Source of the DNA: Tetramitus jugosus
Taxonomy: Eukaryota; Heterolobosea; Eutetramitea; Acrasida; Vahlkampfiidae
Reading direction: 5' to 3'
Assembly (NCBI GenBank): GCA_937625935.1
Contig: OW569377.1
Coordinates: forward strand, 248,001 to 312,000
DNA length: 64,000 nucleotides
A program made the position numbers and the translations under genes. Each line of letters starts with the position of its first letter. Within the stretch, counting starts at the first letter, position 1. Below the pieces are notes generated by a model. That model worked only from the letters and a program-made list of their open reading frames with translations. It did not search any database and was not told the origin of the DNA. This document shows, piece after piece, positions 38,815 to 50,340 of the stretch.

Positions 38815-41800
38815 ATGTCTGATAGAAAATGTCCTCGAAATTGTAGTATGCCTAATTGTTTGAATCACTGTGAAATGGTTCATTGTCGTCATCCAGACGA
38901 TATTGATGATGGCGATGGTGATGATGAAGTCATTGTTCACATGTGCCCCAAAGAACACAAGTGCTCTCATACTTGTCAGAATGGTGGTTATTGTCGAGTT
39001 GATTCTCCGAGTGCATCTACGGCGGCAAATTCTTCTTCAGCCTCTGGAACGACAACATCATCGAGTATGAAACAAGAGGGATATGTGTTGCCATGGTACG
39101 TACATTGTTGTTTTTTTGATTTCGAAGCTTTTAAATATTGACAACATTGATTTTTTTGTTGTTGTGTGAATCATGATTTTTCTGCCATGATGATCCATCT
39201 ACAGTGCCATTGGGTTGAAGCCGTATCAGAGAGACCATCCATCTCCACATCAGTGCACTCCTCAAATTGTAAATAACAATCATAAGAATAATAGCTCCAC
39301 CAAGAAACAATGGCATTCCTGTACAGCAAGATGTCCTAGTTGTTTGACACTGTGCTCGTTGGAGTATGGTCATGAGGGACTTCATGACACAAAGCACGGT
39401 CAAATTATCAACAGTATGTTTGTGACGAATGCGAGAGCTACGAGCAGAGAAGTCGATATTCAATATTTGCATCCAAAGACGAAACAGCAGCGCTCCATGA
39501 AATTTTATGAGAATCAGGACGGAACAAAGTTTACGTGCGACATGTATTGTCGAGTGCTAGGCAGAGGACACACGCATTTGATACAGTGTAGTCACAAGCA
39601 TCCAAAGCCTCAATTGTCATCGAACAATGGTAATGCTTCCAAAACTACCAATCATACCAATAATAATAATAGCAATAGCAATGGTGGTACGGGGTCGCCA
39701 GTGCCTGAAGACGATGAAACGTGTCCCTATGATGGCGAATTGTCGTTTATGGCCATGGGTAGAAGACACAATATGAAAATGAGTCAACCAAGTAGAAATC
39801 GATTGATTGATGAGCTGCGCCATGATAAATTTTGGGAGTTGTGTGGTTTTGTGGATCCAACACTAGGAAAGGAGTTTGTGACAGAGGAAATGATTAAAAG
39901 CTTCAATCTTTGCCGAGTGACTTCAAAGCATAAACAATTGGGCAATCATAATCAAGCATGCTCTCAGCATGGTGAAAACTATTGTACGAGACATGTGAAT
40001 CATGATTCCCTGGATGTGTTCTCACCAAATTACTTGGAAGATATTTCACTGTTGGCTGAGCGCTTCTCCTCAGGTGGACTCTCACCATCCGGTCATCATT
40101 TTTCATATTCATATGCCTACCATCACTATATTCTCGTCGATGCTTCGAAGAATATGTCACAGGACGACATTATTCCTTCTCTCAAGCTTTTTGCTCCGAG
40201 TACGGCATCAACCATCTCTTCAGGTACACCGCACGATTTTATCCAATACTATAATCGAATGGGTCACGCTTGTGAGATTGTTCTTCGCTATTTACACGTT
40301 CGATACAAGTTGAACTCTCAGGACAGATTTACGGTCATTGCCTTCAACAAAAAATCAGCTCAAGTGCTGATTGAAGATGAAACCATGCAATACTTTTATT
40401 CGTTCATAGATTTGATGCTAGAACGAGTGAAACAATCTGACAAGATTGGATTTAAGAATGGCTTTGATAAGCTGTTTGAGCTTTTGCAAAAGCACTCACC
40501 AAGCAACATGTCCATGAAGCTCCAGCCAAAGGTACTCCTTGTTTCAGGTGGTAAGATGGAGGTTCGAAAGAAGACCACTTCAGTGAGCGGTGCTCCAAAG
40601 TGGCATTCTCTTCGTTTGAAAAGAAATGATTCGAAAACCATGTCAAACATCCAAAACAAAGCAGAGTTTGTCCTATCCAAGGTAGTGTCTCACTTAAATG
40701 AGCAACATCATGCTTTATACGGTGACCAATACTTCTCTCCTGAGGAATCAGCTCATTTCACAATTGTGAAAGTTGGTGTTATGGGCAATGATTCCAGATT
40801 GAAACAATTTTTAGTTGTCGGACGAGAAGCAATGACTATGATCGACTCAGGAATCATGCAAGTTCAATTAGAGAATGACTATTATTTGGAAATGCAGAAA
40901 ATGAACTCTCATAATCAGATAACACTCGAATCGGACAATCCAAAGACCCAAACAACATTGGGATTGCAAACTGTTGCATCAAAGCTTGTCTCTCGTGTAA
41001 TTGGAGATCTCTTATTGCCTTTTGAGAAGCAATGTGAGTTGAATGAAAATATCAGAGGATCCAACGGTGGCCTGCTTGTCAAAACACACATGCACCAAGT
41101 CGATGAGCGAAAGCAACAAGATTTGACTGAGAAGCAATTGAAATCACTCGCTGAGAGAGACAACTTGGCCAGAGAAATTTTGACAACTGAGCGATCCTAT
41201 GTTACTAGTTTGGCTAAGTTAATCGAATTATATTATTTCCCTCTGTCCAAACAGCTCACACACTTGATGTCTGACTCTGATCGATCTAAGATATTCTCTG
41301 GTTTGTTAAACATTTACAAGCTACACAAGACGTTGATCGAAAAGGTTGAAGAGCGATTGAGTCGATGGAACGATACACAAAAGATTGGTGACATTTTCTA
41401 CGAGTTGTCCCCAATGTTTATGGTGTACACACAGTTTACAACCAAATACGAGATGGCAATTGAGACCTTTACTCAACAGAATAAGAGTCTGATGAATAAC
41501 TTCTTATACATGAGAAGAAAGGATCCATATGCACATCACCATACACTCAATTCCTTCTTAATTATGCCTATTCAGAGAATTCCGAGATATAAGATGTTGC
41601 TAGAAGGATTGTTGAAGCACACAGAGGAAACACATCCTGATAGAGCCAGTCTTGTGCAAGCTGTTGCAGAGATGGGCAATATTGCAGATTACTTGAATAG
41701 TAAGATCAGAGAACGTCAAAACTTCCACAAGATGAAATTAATTGCACAAAAGATTATCGGTGTGAAGGATCTTATATTACCGAATCGTCGATACCTGAGT

Positions 41801-42295
41801 GAATTTGTTGTAAGACAACGATTGAACAGCCAAATGGTTGAGGAATGTATCCTATTTCTGTTCAATGATTTGGTTTTGCACTGCGTTCAGAAGGTGGATG
41901 AACTTCCATCTGCTCGCTCGAGTGGTAAGCGATCTCTGTCACTCAGAAGAAGTACTCTAACTTTGACCAAGTCAAGAAGTATGACAACAATTGCTGATAA
42001 TGCTGGCACAGACAACAACGACATCGATATTATGGGAATCCTAGAGGATGATAACTCTGGTATCACATATGAAGCCAGATACGCCTTTACACTATCCTAT
42101 CTGCAGGTTCATCCTATGAACTTTTCCAAAACAGGAGATGTTCAATCACGATTCCAAGTACAATACAATCATCCATCCGTGGTACCACAAACGATAGAGT
42201 ACATCACAAATAGTGAAGAGGAAAAGACGAAGATTGTGACTCTCTTGAACGAGTCCATTGCCGAGGAAGTGAAACGTAACCATAACGCACTCTAG
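38815..42295 (+). CDS. Cys-rich / vWA / RhoGEF (DH-PH) multidomain protein
   Basis: Exons 38815..39095 and 39205..42295 with a 109-base intron give 1123 residues and join as VLPCAIGLKPYQ. The N-terminal 270 residues hold several Cys/His clusters (CPRNCSMPNCLNHCEMVHCRH, HKCSHTCQNGGYC, HSCTARCPSCLTLC), probably zinc-binding. A vWA-like domain begins at YILVDASKNMSQDD (about 400) and ends near KVLLVSGGK; the MIDAS-like DxSxxM pattern is visible. The DH domain lies at about 750-940 (REILTTERSYVTSLAKLIELYY, NSFLIMPIQRIPRYKMLLEGLLKHT) followed by a PH domain. DH-PH activates Rho-family GTPases at membranes and so controls the actin cortex. The combination with Cys-rich and vWA modules is not a common layout. 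Target GTPase unknown. Confidence 0.85.
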
Positions 42296-42547
42296 CATTC
42301 CAACTGAGCCATATCCATCCCAGAGATGTCCATGAACAACCACTATTTATTCAGTCCAAACCTCAGGACTACAACTCCTTTACATTGTTCAATCATTTGC
42401 TTGAACCGACCAAATTCCGATCGGAATAAAACCAAAATTTTCGTGATCAAATTCCTGAAGCCACATTTAAGCTTTCCTGTTTCATGGCGCCACACAAACC
42501 AAACACCACAAAAACACCCAAAGCAAACAAGCAACAAAAACAAGCAA

Positions 42548-43888
42548 ATGTCTGCCGACAATACAAAGATTGATATCTCCAATGGACAAGGTCTCCTCTA
42601 CAAGACCACTCTCGTTCAAAGCTCACAGCCTGATCTCAAGCCTGCCACTGGTTGTGAAGTCACTGTTCACTACACTGGAACATTGACTCAAAATGGTAAG
42701 AAATTTGATAGTAGTCGTGATCGTAACGAACCATTCAAGTTCAAGTTGGGTCAAGGTCAAGTCATCAAGGGATGGGACGTTGGTGTAGCAACCATGAGTC
42801 CAGGTGAGAGAGCCATTCTAGAGATTGACTCAGAGTGGGGTTATGGTGATAGAGGTGCAGGTGCAGATATCCCAGGTGGTGCAAACTTGACGTTCGATGT
42901 TGAATTGTTGAGTTGGTCGTTGCCTGATGTGTCAGAGAAGGGTGATGGTTCAATTGTGATGAAACAAGGAGTCTCGCCATCATCATCATCTGAATCAGTC
43001 AAGCAAAAGATTGGTGATACGATCACTGTGGATTTAACACTGTGGACACTCAACAATGCAGAGAGCGTTGCGAGTGGTACGGTGAGTGAAGAAGAACGAG
43101 TATTGGTCGAACAAGTGCAATCCTTAAAGTTTGTCAATGGAGATGAGACTGTTCATCCAATGATTGAGCGATTGGTTGGTCAATTGAAGAAGCAAGGTCA
43201 AAGCGCATCATTCTTTGTTCGATCCAAGTGCTCTGAACTGTTGTTGTCCAAGGATAAGGAGCAAAATGCCAAATTGTACACTTATATGACTGATTTGTCC
43301 GATCGCGTCAAAGACACTCTTCAAAAATTGGCCAATGGTGAAATTGTGGGTGTTCAATTGGATTTGAAGTTGGTATCAGTGGAACCAGCTCCAAACGCTG
43401 AAGAGTTTACCCCTGATCAATTGATTGAGTATTGTGAAAAGAAGAAGAATGAAGGAAATCAATTCTTCAAGGATCAACGATTGAATATGGCAGTGAAGCG
43501 TTACAAGGATGTTGTGAATGCTAGGGATTCATTCGAAGAGGAACCCAAGGGATTTTCAGACGAACAAATGCAAAAGTTGAACAATGTGGTTGTCACAGCG
43601 AACAATAACCTTGCCGTCGTGTACTACAAGCAACAGAATTATCACAAGACGAGAGTTGCATGCCGTGCTGCATTGGATATCGAGCCAAATAATGTCAAGG
43701 CTCTGTTCAAGCGGTCTCAATCTTATTCCGCCGAGACCAAGTTCGAAGAAGCCATTGCTGACTTGAAGACTGCATTGCAAGCCGATCCAAACAACAAACT
43801 AGTTGCACAAGAACTTGCCGGAATACAACAAAAGATACAAAAGGAAAAGGAAGCCGAAAAGCGCATGTATCAACGTATGTTCCAATAA
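42548..43888 (+). CDS. FKBP-type peptidyl-prolyl isomerase with TPR repeats
   Basis: The frame extends up to 42326, but the homologous start is ATG 42548 (MSADNTKIDISNG), giving 446 residues; upstream residues look like translated 5' UTR. An FKBP domain lies at about 14-122 (VTVHYTGTLTQNGKKFDSS, GQVIKGWDVGVATM, GYGDRGAGADIPGGANLTF), with active-site residues kept. A second, degenerate FKBP-like domain follows (about 135-305). Three TPR motifs at about 325-440 (NEGNQFFKDQRLNMAVKRYKD, NNLAVVYYKQQNYHKTRVACRAAL, ALFKRSQSYSAETKFEEAIADL) would bind the Hsp90 C-terminus. This is the FKBP51/52 class, a cytosolic Hsp90 co-chaperone. Confidence 0.92.
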   Translation: MSADNTKIDISNGQGLLYKTTLVQSSQPDLKPATGCEVTVHYTGTLTQNGKKFDSSRDRNEPFKFKLGQGQVIKGWDVGVATMSPGERAILEIDSEWGYGDRGAGADIPGGANLTFDVELLSWSLPDVSEKGDGSIVMKQGVSPSSSSESVKQKIGDTITVDLTLWTLNNAESVASGTVSEEERVLVEQVQSLKFVNGDETVHPMIERLVGQLKKQGQSASFFVRSKCSELLLSKDKEQNAKLYTYMTDLSDRVKDTLQKLANGEIVGVQLDLKLVSVEPAPNAEEFTPDQLIEYCEKKKNEGNQFFKDQRLNMAVKRYKDVVNARDSFEEEPKGFSDEQMQKLNNVVVTANNNLAVVYYKQQNYHKTRVACRAALDIEPNNVKALFKRSQSYSAETKFEEAIADLKTALQADPNNKLVAQELAGIQQKIQKEKEAEKRMYQRMFQ

Positions 43889-43916
43889 ATGTGAAACCAT
43901 TGTGTATAAAAGACTC

Positions 43917-45014
43917 TTACTTGTTGTATTTATTCATGACCTGTTTGAGTTCACTGAGCATATTCTCATGATCTTCCGAGCTCATGTCTCTCTCCTCTGC
44001 CACCAACCGAGCTAGCTTCTCAATCTTTTGGTCCAAATACTCGTTGGCCGTCATGATCGTCATCTCTCCAAAGCTCTTTCGAGTCACATTCTGAATTACC
44101 TGTGCATCCACGAGCACTCTTCTGCCACCACTGGTTGGTGAATGAGGAGGCGTAGAAAGAGGACTATTGGCACCACTGTTCACAAGTGAACCAGCTCTGT
44201 TTCTAGGTGCGGACACTGATCTCTTTCTCACCTTGTTCAACTCCTCTCTCAACGCCACATGATCAATCTGCATGAGCTTTGACTTGAATTTTCTCTCAAT
44301 GGGCGAAGATGGCTCTCCCATCGCATCGCTCACGAGCGCCGCAACAACAGGTGATTTATTTGGATATTGTCCGACGACGCGACTACTGTCATGCTGCTTC
44401 ATCTCTCTCTGTAGCTCTACGATCAGAGCATAGGGCACTGGGTCTTGATCCTCTGACAAGTTTGAACAATCATAAATGGCATGATACAATGTATCATAAA
44501 TGGTCTTTAGCTGTTCACCTACTGTTTCTTCTTCTTGTAGCTCTTGCTGCTGTTGTTCTGCTGCTTCCTCACTACCAACATGAGAAGAAGTTTCTTGTTG
44601 TGAGTCAGTTGATGATGACGATGGAAGGCGAACTGAGATTAGCTTTTCTGACAGTTCGTGCAGCTCTTCCATCGACTCATCAATCTCATCCACATCGACA
44701 TAATCATCAAATAGCTCTGTGCCATGTGTCGCCGCTGCCGCCGTAGTCGTAGACGACAAAAAATATTTCGTGTCAAACGAAAGCGCGCCAGAAATTGTTT
44801 TGAGCATGGCGCTCTTGGCGAGCGGAGAAGTAGAGTAAGCTTTTGTACTGGAACTGTTACCACTCAAAAGCTGAGTAATGATGGGAGAAGGATTGTCATC
44901 AAACTCATCAAATAAATCATTTTGTGTCGGAGTTTGTTGTTCTGCTGATTGAGCATGTTGTTCCATTGCCTGCTCCAGGAGATGGTATTGATAGGCTTCT
45001 TGAGCAGTGTTCAT
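43917..45014 (-). CDS. Unknown acidic, Ser/Gln-rich protein
   Basis: The 365-residue frame starts with ATG 45014. The N-terminal half is Gln/Ser/Glu-rich. The segment GEQLKTIYDTLYHAIYDCSNL is helical, and RSVSAPRNRAGS and SPLSTPPHSPTSG are likely phosphorylated linkers. The C-terminus (NEYLDQKIEKLARLVAEERDMSSEDHENMLSELKQVMNKYNK) predicts a coiled coil. No known domain is recognised. It converges with the FKBP gene, 28 bases apart. Confidence 0.65.
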   Translation of the reverse strand: MNTAQEAYQYHLLEQAMEQHAQSAEQQTPTQNDLFDEFDDNPSPIITQLLSGNSSSTKAYSTSPLAKSAMLKTISGALSFDTKYFLSSTTTAAAATHGTELFDDYVDVDEIDESMEELHELSEKLISVRLPSSSSTDSQQETSSHVGSEEAAEQQQQELQEEETVGEQLKTIYDTLYHAIYDCSNLSEDQDPVPYALIVELQREMKQHDSSRVVGQYPNKSPVVAALVSDAMGEPSSPIERKFKSKLMQIDHVALREELNKVRKRSVSAPRNRAGSLVNSGANSPLSTPPHSPTSGGRRVLVDAQVIQNVTRKSFGEMTIMTANEYLDQKIEKLARLVAEERDMSSEDHENMLSELKQVMNKYNK

Positions 45015-45359
45015 TTTCTTTGTGCTTTTTTTGTGAAGGATTGCTTGGTGTTTGTTGTTGTGTGGGTGCTTTTTTGGTCAGATAACAGCTGTCAAAAAGA
45101 AGCGTTGATGTTTTCAAGGTGGAAAATAAAAAATACTATCGTATTTCAGGTCAACGAAGAAAACGCTTGGCGGGCTCAAATTACAGCCTTGAGTTGGAAG
45201 CTAATTGCAAGGTCCTTCTTCGATTACCCAAACTTAAAAAGTGTGATCGCTCAAGCAGGATGTTTACTCCTGCAAACAAGTACATAAATTATCAAAATTT
45301 ATACAGTGAATGTTTTTGTGGCCCATTCTAATGATTATTAACAAAAATTGAGTATCCCT
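45015..45359. other. Spacer between two minus-strand genes
   Basis: 345 bases with the promoter of the upstream-lying unknown gene and the 3' flank of the RGS gene. A GGCGGG motif lies near 45168. A short plus frame at 45119-45331 lacks an ATG and is probably not a gene. Confidence 0.35.
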
Positions 45360-47765
45360 TCACAACTCACTCATCTGAAAACGCTTAAAGGTATCTCTCA
45401 TACAAATCTCAATCGCATATTGCGCGTTGTCAAACACGCATGTATCACCAGATGTGTAAGTGGCCGTGAGTTCTTGACTGACGGATGCTGGCAAATTCAA
45501 CGAGTATAATGATTCCGAAGGTACAAAAATTTTGTACATTTTGATCGCTAGCTTCTCACGATCTGCTTGTTTCTTAACCTGTTTATACTTCAAAACCTCT
45601 TCATAGAAAATGACATTCTCCTCTGAATATTCCTTTTGAGCAAATTTCTTAAACTTTGCTCTCAACTTGTCATTGTTCAACATGTGTCTCAACGCATCAT
45701 GCACAGGCTCTGCACTCGTTGTTTTCGCTCCAGTTGTTGCCTTGTTACTACCCAGAGCAGATGGTGTGGCTGATGAGGCAGCAGACATGGTTGGTGTCGT
45801 AGGTGTCGTTGGTTGTAGCTGCGACATGACAGACAGAGTATCATTGTTGTTATTATTGACTGCACTATTGACTAGCGAATGAGTCACTTGAGCATCCTTT
45901 TCTCTTGTAATGGACAATGAAGTGACTGATGGTAGAGAGGAAGACAATGACGCATCACTGTTGTTCTTCTTCTTCATGTACCTTGGTGATTCCAAGTCTT
46001 GCAAGTGCTTGGAAATTTGGTTCTGATAGAGATTGTTTTTGGTCAGTGAAGAAGCAATCGTGTTGTTGTCCTTTGAGCTGACAGATGGTGATAAAGATGT
46101 CAACTTTGAGCTCTTGTCCTTGTTTGGAGTGGACAGAGAGAGGTTGAATCTGAATTTTTTGACCTTGGTCTCCGTCGCAGCGACTGGTTGTGTGGTCGAA
46201 GGAGTGGTCGTAACAGTGGTAGTAGTAGACGTAGCTAATGGTGTTGTCCATGTCGTCATACTTGATGTTACGGGAGAGGAAGAAAGCTTTGTAGGTGTAG
46301 TAGAGAAGGGAGATGAAGGAGTAGTAGATGGAGACTGAGCTGCAATTTGCTCAAATAGCTCTCTTGTAGCAGCAACAGAGTTTGTTGCGTTGGTGATGAT
46401 TGAACTTCTATTTGTTGATGTTGGTGTTGATGGTGTTGATGGTGTTGTTGTTGTTGTTGTTGTTGTAGTGGTGTTCGATGTGTACAGATGAGTGCGCAAT
46501 GGTTCTTGAGGCGCAGAGTCACCTCTTCGCCTCGAGGGAATGGTTGATAGGTCGATTGCACTTGTTTTGAATGAGATGGGAGGTGATGATGAAAGTGTGG
46601 TGCTGCTGGTGGATGGAGAAGAAGCCATAACAGTAGCTTTTCTCCTGAAAGCTATGAGTGAGCTTTCGTTGCTCTCATTGCTCTTGTTGGGTGTCGTTGT
46701 ATGGTCGGAGTTTTTGGACGCCAGTAAAAACTGCTTTTGTAAACTTTTCAGTTCATCAATCATGTTCATGCTGTCTGCTAAGCTCCTCGTGTCGAGATCA
46801 TTTCTCGCAGACACTCTTCTAAAATTGTTGTTCACTTTGTACAAATAGGGTGCTTCTGACTCGTCTCTAAATGTGAACTGATGAGTCACATGGAAGAGCC
46901 AACCTTGACTAAAAAGCTCTGTCGCAAAAGCTACAGCTTGACATCTCTCAATCTTTGGCCGCTTGAGTTGCTGTTGTTGTTCCGCTTCTTTTTTGAAATT
47001 CATCGTGTGTTGCTGTGATAGGATGGTTAGTAGGTGATCAACTGCTTCCCTTCCTGAGAAGCATTGCTCAAAAATTCTGTTCTTGTATTGTACGTCTCTT
47101 GGACGTACCATTTCTTGCAACCGCTGCACGATGAGCGTAATTTCCTGATTGGAGAATTCAAAGTGCTCAATGTGCTCTGACAGTGCCATTCTAGTGCTTG
47201 TTCTGTTTGCTCGATGTTGAAAATTTTTTTCTGTAGCTGTTGGTTGTTGTTGTTGTTGTGGTTTGGTTTGGGAGAAGTGGAAGGATCTTGGTCTCTCCGA
47301 TCCAGTTGCTGTTGTTGCTCCTGTGGTTGTTGATGTTGATGTTGGTCGCAATGTTAGGGAAGAGGCCAATGGGGAAGGTGATTGCGAGACGAACGGAGAG
47401 GTCGAACAGCTGGGGTGTCCGAAGAGAGAAACAGACGATGCAGGTTGCCCTTCCCCAACAGATGACTCTAGCGGAGGAGAGGATGACGGTGATGAGAATA
47501 TGGAGAAATTTTCCTTCTCGTCCTCGTGATTCGTGGTTCTAGTGGACGTCAAGCCCGCATTCTTTGTCGTGTCGTCATCCATGGTGGGTGTTTGGTTCAA
47601 CGAGCAAGTTGTTGAAGATGGTGGGAGTGATGCTGAGGGAAGAGATCCACTATTGCCTATGCGTAGGAAGCTGAATCGAGAGGTTGCTTTGGGACTACCG
47701 TCCTGATGAACACAAGAAAGAGAACGTTCTCGGCCGCGGATGGGGATTGCCACTGACTTTTTCAT
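45360..47765 (-). CDS. RGS protein with DEP domain
   Basis: The 801-residue frame starts with ATG 47765. A DEP domain lies at about 195-305 (LVQRLQEMVRPRDVQYKNRIFEQCFSGREAVDHLL ... YLYKVNNNF). A long Thr/Ser-rich, presumably disordered, region follows. The RGS domain occupies about 675-798 (LRHMLNNDKLRAKFKKFAQKEYSEENVIFYEEVLKYKQ ... DNAQYAIEICMRDTFKRF), with the typical helix pattern. RGS domains speed GTP hydrolysis by G-alpha subunits; the DEP domain targets the protein to membrane receptors. Its relation to the divergent G-alpha at 5284-6633 is an open question because that G-alpha lacks the switch I arginine. No intron. Confidence 0.88.
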   Translation of the reverse strand: MKKSVAIPIRGRERSLSCVHQDGSPKATSRFSFLRIGNSGSLPSASLPPSSTTCSLNQTPTMDDDTTKNAGLTSTRTTNHEDEKENFSIFSSPSSSPPLESSVGEGQPASSVSLFGHPSCSTSPFVSQSPSPLASSLTLRPTSTSTTTGATTATGSERPRSFHFSQTKPQQQQQPTATEKNFQHRANRTSTRMALSEHIEHFEFSNQEITLIVQRLQEMVRPRDVQYKNRIFEQCFSGREAVDHLLTILSQQHTMNFKKEAEQQQQLKRPKIERCQAVAFATELFSQGWLFHVTHQFTFRDESEAPYLYKVNNNFRRVSARNDLDTRSLADSMNMIDELKSLQKQFLLASKNSDHTTTPNKSNESNESSLIAFRRKATVMASSPSTSSTTLSSSPPISFKTSAIDLSTIPSRRRGDSAPQEPLRTHLYTSNTTTTTTTTTTPSTPSTPTSTNRSSIITNATNSVAATRELFEQIAAQSPSTTPSSPFSTTPTKLSSSPVTSSMTTWTTPLATSTTTTVTTTPSTTQPVAATETKVKKFRFNLSLSTPNKDKSSKLTSLSPSVSSKDNNTIASSLTKNNLYQNQISKHLQDLESPRYMKKKNNSDASLSSSLPSVTSLSITREKDAQVTHSLVNSAVNNNNNDTLSVMSQLQPTTPTTPTMSAASSATPSALGSNKATTGAKTTSAEPVHDALRHMLNNDKLRAKFKKFAQKEYSEENVIFYEEVLKYKQVKKQADREKLAIKMYKIFVPSESLYSLNLPASVSQELTATYTSGDTCVFDNAQYAIEICMRDTFKRFQMSEL

Positions 47766-47983
47766 GGTTGATCAATAATTCACACACCTTGTTTTGTCAT
47801 CAATTGCTTGGTGATTGAGTTTGTTTGTTGACTTGTTGGAATGAAACGGACACGAAAAACTCCCTTAAATCAACACCATAAAAGGAAGTTGATAAGAGGT
47901 TTGTGACATTGTGACGTCCAAAATTTATTGTTTGCGGACAGGTCGTGTCAACAAAATGTTGATTAGGTGTCGTTTACTGACTT

Positions 47984-49923
47984 TTACAGAATGTGATCAA
48001 ACTGAATGACTACGTCACAGAAGGATTGTTGTTTTGACAGAGAGTAAATTCGATGTTGGAAAGACTCTTTTGACCGAGTCATTGATATGTCCCACTCTGA
48101 TATGATGATAGATTGAAAAATTATAGCTGTGTGAGCTAAATGGACATGCACAACAGACAATAAGTTGTTTGACATACCTCTGGTAGAATGATAGAAAACA
48201 GAGTGTTGATAGCTAGCAGCACAATAATTGATCCTACCTGTTTGAAGAGCAGAGTCGAGACGAGTTGGGACTCGATATCCCTTGGCATAATCGCACGCCA
48301 GTTGACCATTGGCTGACATACCACAACCATAGATTTCATTAGATTGCGTCACAGCCAACCAATGAGTGTATCCAGCAACTACTCTCTTGAATGGCGGTCC
48401 ATTGTACACCACTCTGTGAGGAACATCGATAATTTGTTCATCGCTGTCAATACCCAGCAATCCATACTTGTTCTTACCGCACGCCCACAGAGTATTGTCA
48501 TGCTCCAAGAATAAGGCATAATATTGACCACAGAAAACATCTACAATCTTTCTGTCAGCAAATCCAGAGGCAACCACTTGAGTCAACTTGGGTATTACTT
48601 GATCCTTTGTTCCCTGTGCGCATTGACCATGATTGTTTGAACCGCAGCTGAATATCCGATAGTCATCCGTGATGAGATACAAGAAGGCACAACCACAGAC
48701 AACTTTTATAAATTGATTGACTCCTTCTGGCGGTTCAATCCTTGTTGGATACGGTATCGACTCCAACGAGGGATTCAAACCTAGCTGACTGTGATTATTG
48801 GCACCGCATGTATAAACATCATTCTCTCTCGTCATGAATGCCGAGTGACCAAATCCACTAGATATGTACACGACAGGGTCATAATTGAAATACTTTTGAT
48901 CAATGTAACAGGGCGGAAAAACAGAACGACCAGCATCAGTTCCCAGACCAGTTTGACTCCACGTTGAGTCTCCAAATGTCAATACCCTACCACTCTCTAC
49001 TCAACCACATGCGCAAACAAGAAAAAAAATTTACAAGGAGCGTGAGTCGGAGTTAGTTCCTTCACATAAAAAACACTTTGCAAATGACAAAAATTTACAA
49101 ATAACACATTAATAAAAAACTTACCAGTTAACAAGAATGAATGATCACCCACAGCTACAATCTCCTTAATTTTCTCATTGGACGGAATTTGAATTTTTTC
49201 CATCGAGGACGTATCTTGCTTCTGACCTCTGAGCTTTCCTTGTCCAAACACTTCACCACTCGTTGTCAAAAATAATGTATTGTAGCAACCACATGCAATT
49301 TGATACACATGTCCATCATATTCCTCTTCCATATCATTCTCCATATTATTATTATTATTATTATTATTTACATTTTCTTCTTGTTCTTCTTCATTGTTGT
49401 TGTTATCTGCTTGATGACTTGTCAAATCTCCATCAACATCATCAATATCATCTCCGTCGTCAATATCATTCGCATTATGCGATAATCCTTTATTCATGGT
49501 TATCATCATTGACAGATCCAAATGTTGCTGTTGCTGTTGTTCCTTATCATAGTGATAATGAGAGCTACACTTCATTTTTTTTAATTGATCACTCGTAATG
49601 GTCTCTAGTCCTCGTTTACACTGCTTGAGCGTATCATTAATCTGATTGAATTTGTTGCTGCCACAAAAGAGAATCGGTGAACTGTACAGAGCTTCAAAAA
49701 TTTGTTGTGCATTGTTGTACACTGGAAAATCATCTTCACCTGCGACTTGTTTTTGTGGTGTTGTTGTTGATGATGATGATGATGAAGAGGAGGGTAATGG
49801 CGAAGATGACTGTTGTTGTTGTTGTTGTGGTGGTGGTGGTAATAAAGGTGCATTCGTGTCGTCAACGTTGTTCATTGATGCAACATCATCAGATGATTGC
49901 AAAGTTACAGTTTGGTGGTTCAT
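47984..49923 (-). CDS. RCC1-repeat protein with Asn/Gln-rich insert and BTB-like stub
   Basis: Three exons, 49923..49125, 48996..48178 and 48096..47984, with GT-AG introns of 128 and 81 bases that keep the frame, give about 576 residues. The ATG at 49923 (MNHQTVTLQSS) is the first in frame. The N-terminus is low complexity (poly-Gln, Ser, Asn, Asp). RCC1 blades follow: HVYQIACGCYNTLFLTTSGEVFGQG, LLTESGRVLTFGD (joined across intron 1), VYTCGANNHSQLGLN, YRIFSCGSNNHGQCAQG, LWACGKNKYGLLGI, IYGCGMSANGQLA. After intron 2 the last residues, SLSKQQSFCDVVIQFDHIL, look like the start of a BTB domain that then stops. The second RCC1 gene in the window (27554-28849) ends at the same point. Function unknown. 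Confidence 0.82.
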
Positions 49924-50340
49924 TGTGAAAGTTGGTTTTTGAATTGTTTGTTTGTTTAAGATGGGTTGGTAAGAGAAGAAGGGCACACCAACCAGGTTGT
50001 TGTTATTGTCTTTTGAGTTGTTGTTGGTGGTCTTTGAGAGGTTGTTTTTTTTGGGGAAGCGAGAGCCACAGGCTGCGAAAAGTCATGAAAGGTTCGCTAA
50101 AAATAAAAGTCGGAACATTTTTGGTCGCAGAAGGTTATTCACATGATGGATAGCCGGTTGAAATGGATAATGGGTACATGTTTTATAGGAGGTTCCCCAT
50201 TCTTCTGAGAATCATTATTCTCAGTTGATTGTACAAGCATGTAGTCTTGGAACTGAGAACTGTCAATTTGCCGAAAAACTTAGTTTTTCGTTCCGACAGA
50301 CACGATCTACGGAGATTGAGCTCGTTTCGAATCAAGAACT
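49924..50340. other. Divergent promoter region with two short perfect dyads
   Basis: 417 bases between divergent genes. CTGAGAAT/ATTCTCAG (50205-50224, 4-nt loop) and CGAAAAAC/GTTTTTCG (50272-50290, 3-nt loop) are perfect 8-bp dyads close to the start of the RBJ-like gene. No ORF or known RNA gene is seen. Confidence 0.45.

Noticed and set aside
42326-42547. N-terminal extension of the FKBP protein
   Set aside because: It has no family similarity and lies right after the upstream gene; the ATG at 42548 gives the usual FKBP start.
46441-46470. Trinucleotide GTT runs as a functional repeat array
   Set aside because: They encode Thr/Gln/Asn runs of the RGS protein; similar runs occur throughout coding regions.
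49350-49372. ATT repeat as a CRISPR-like or satellite array
   Set aside because: It is a short coding microsatellite for poly-Asn; no spacers exist.
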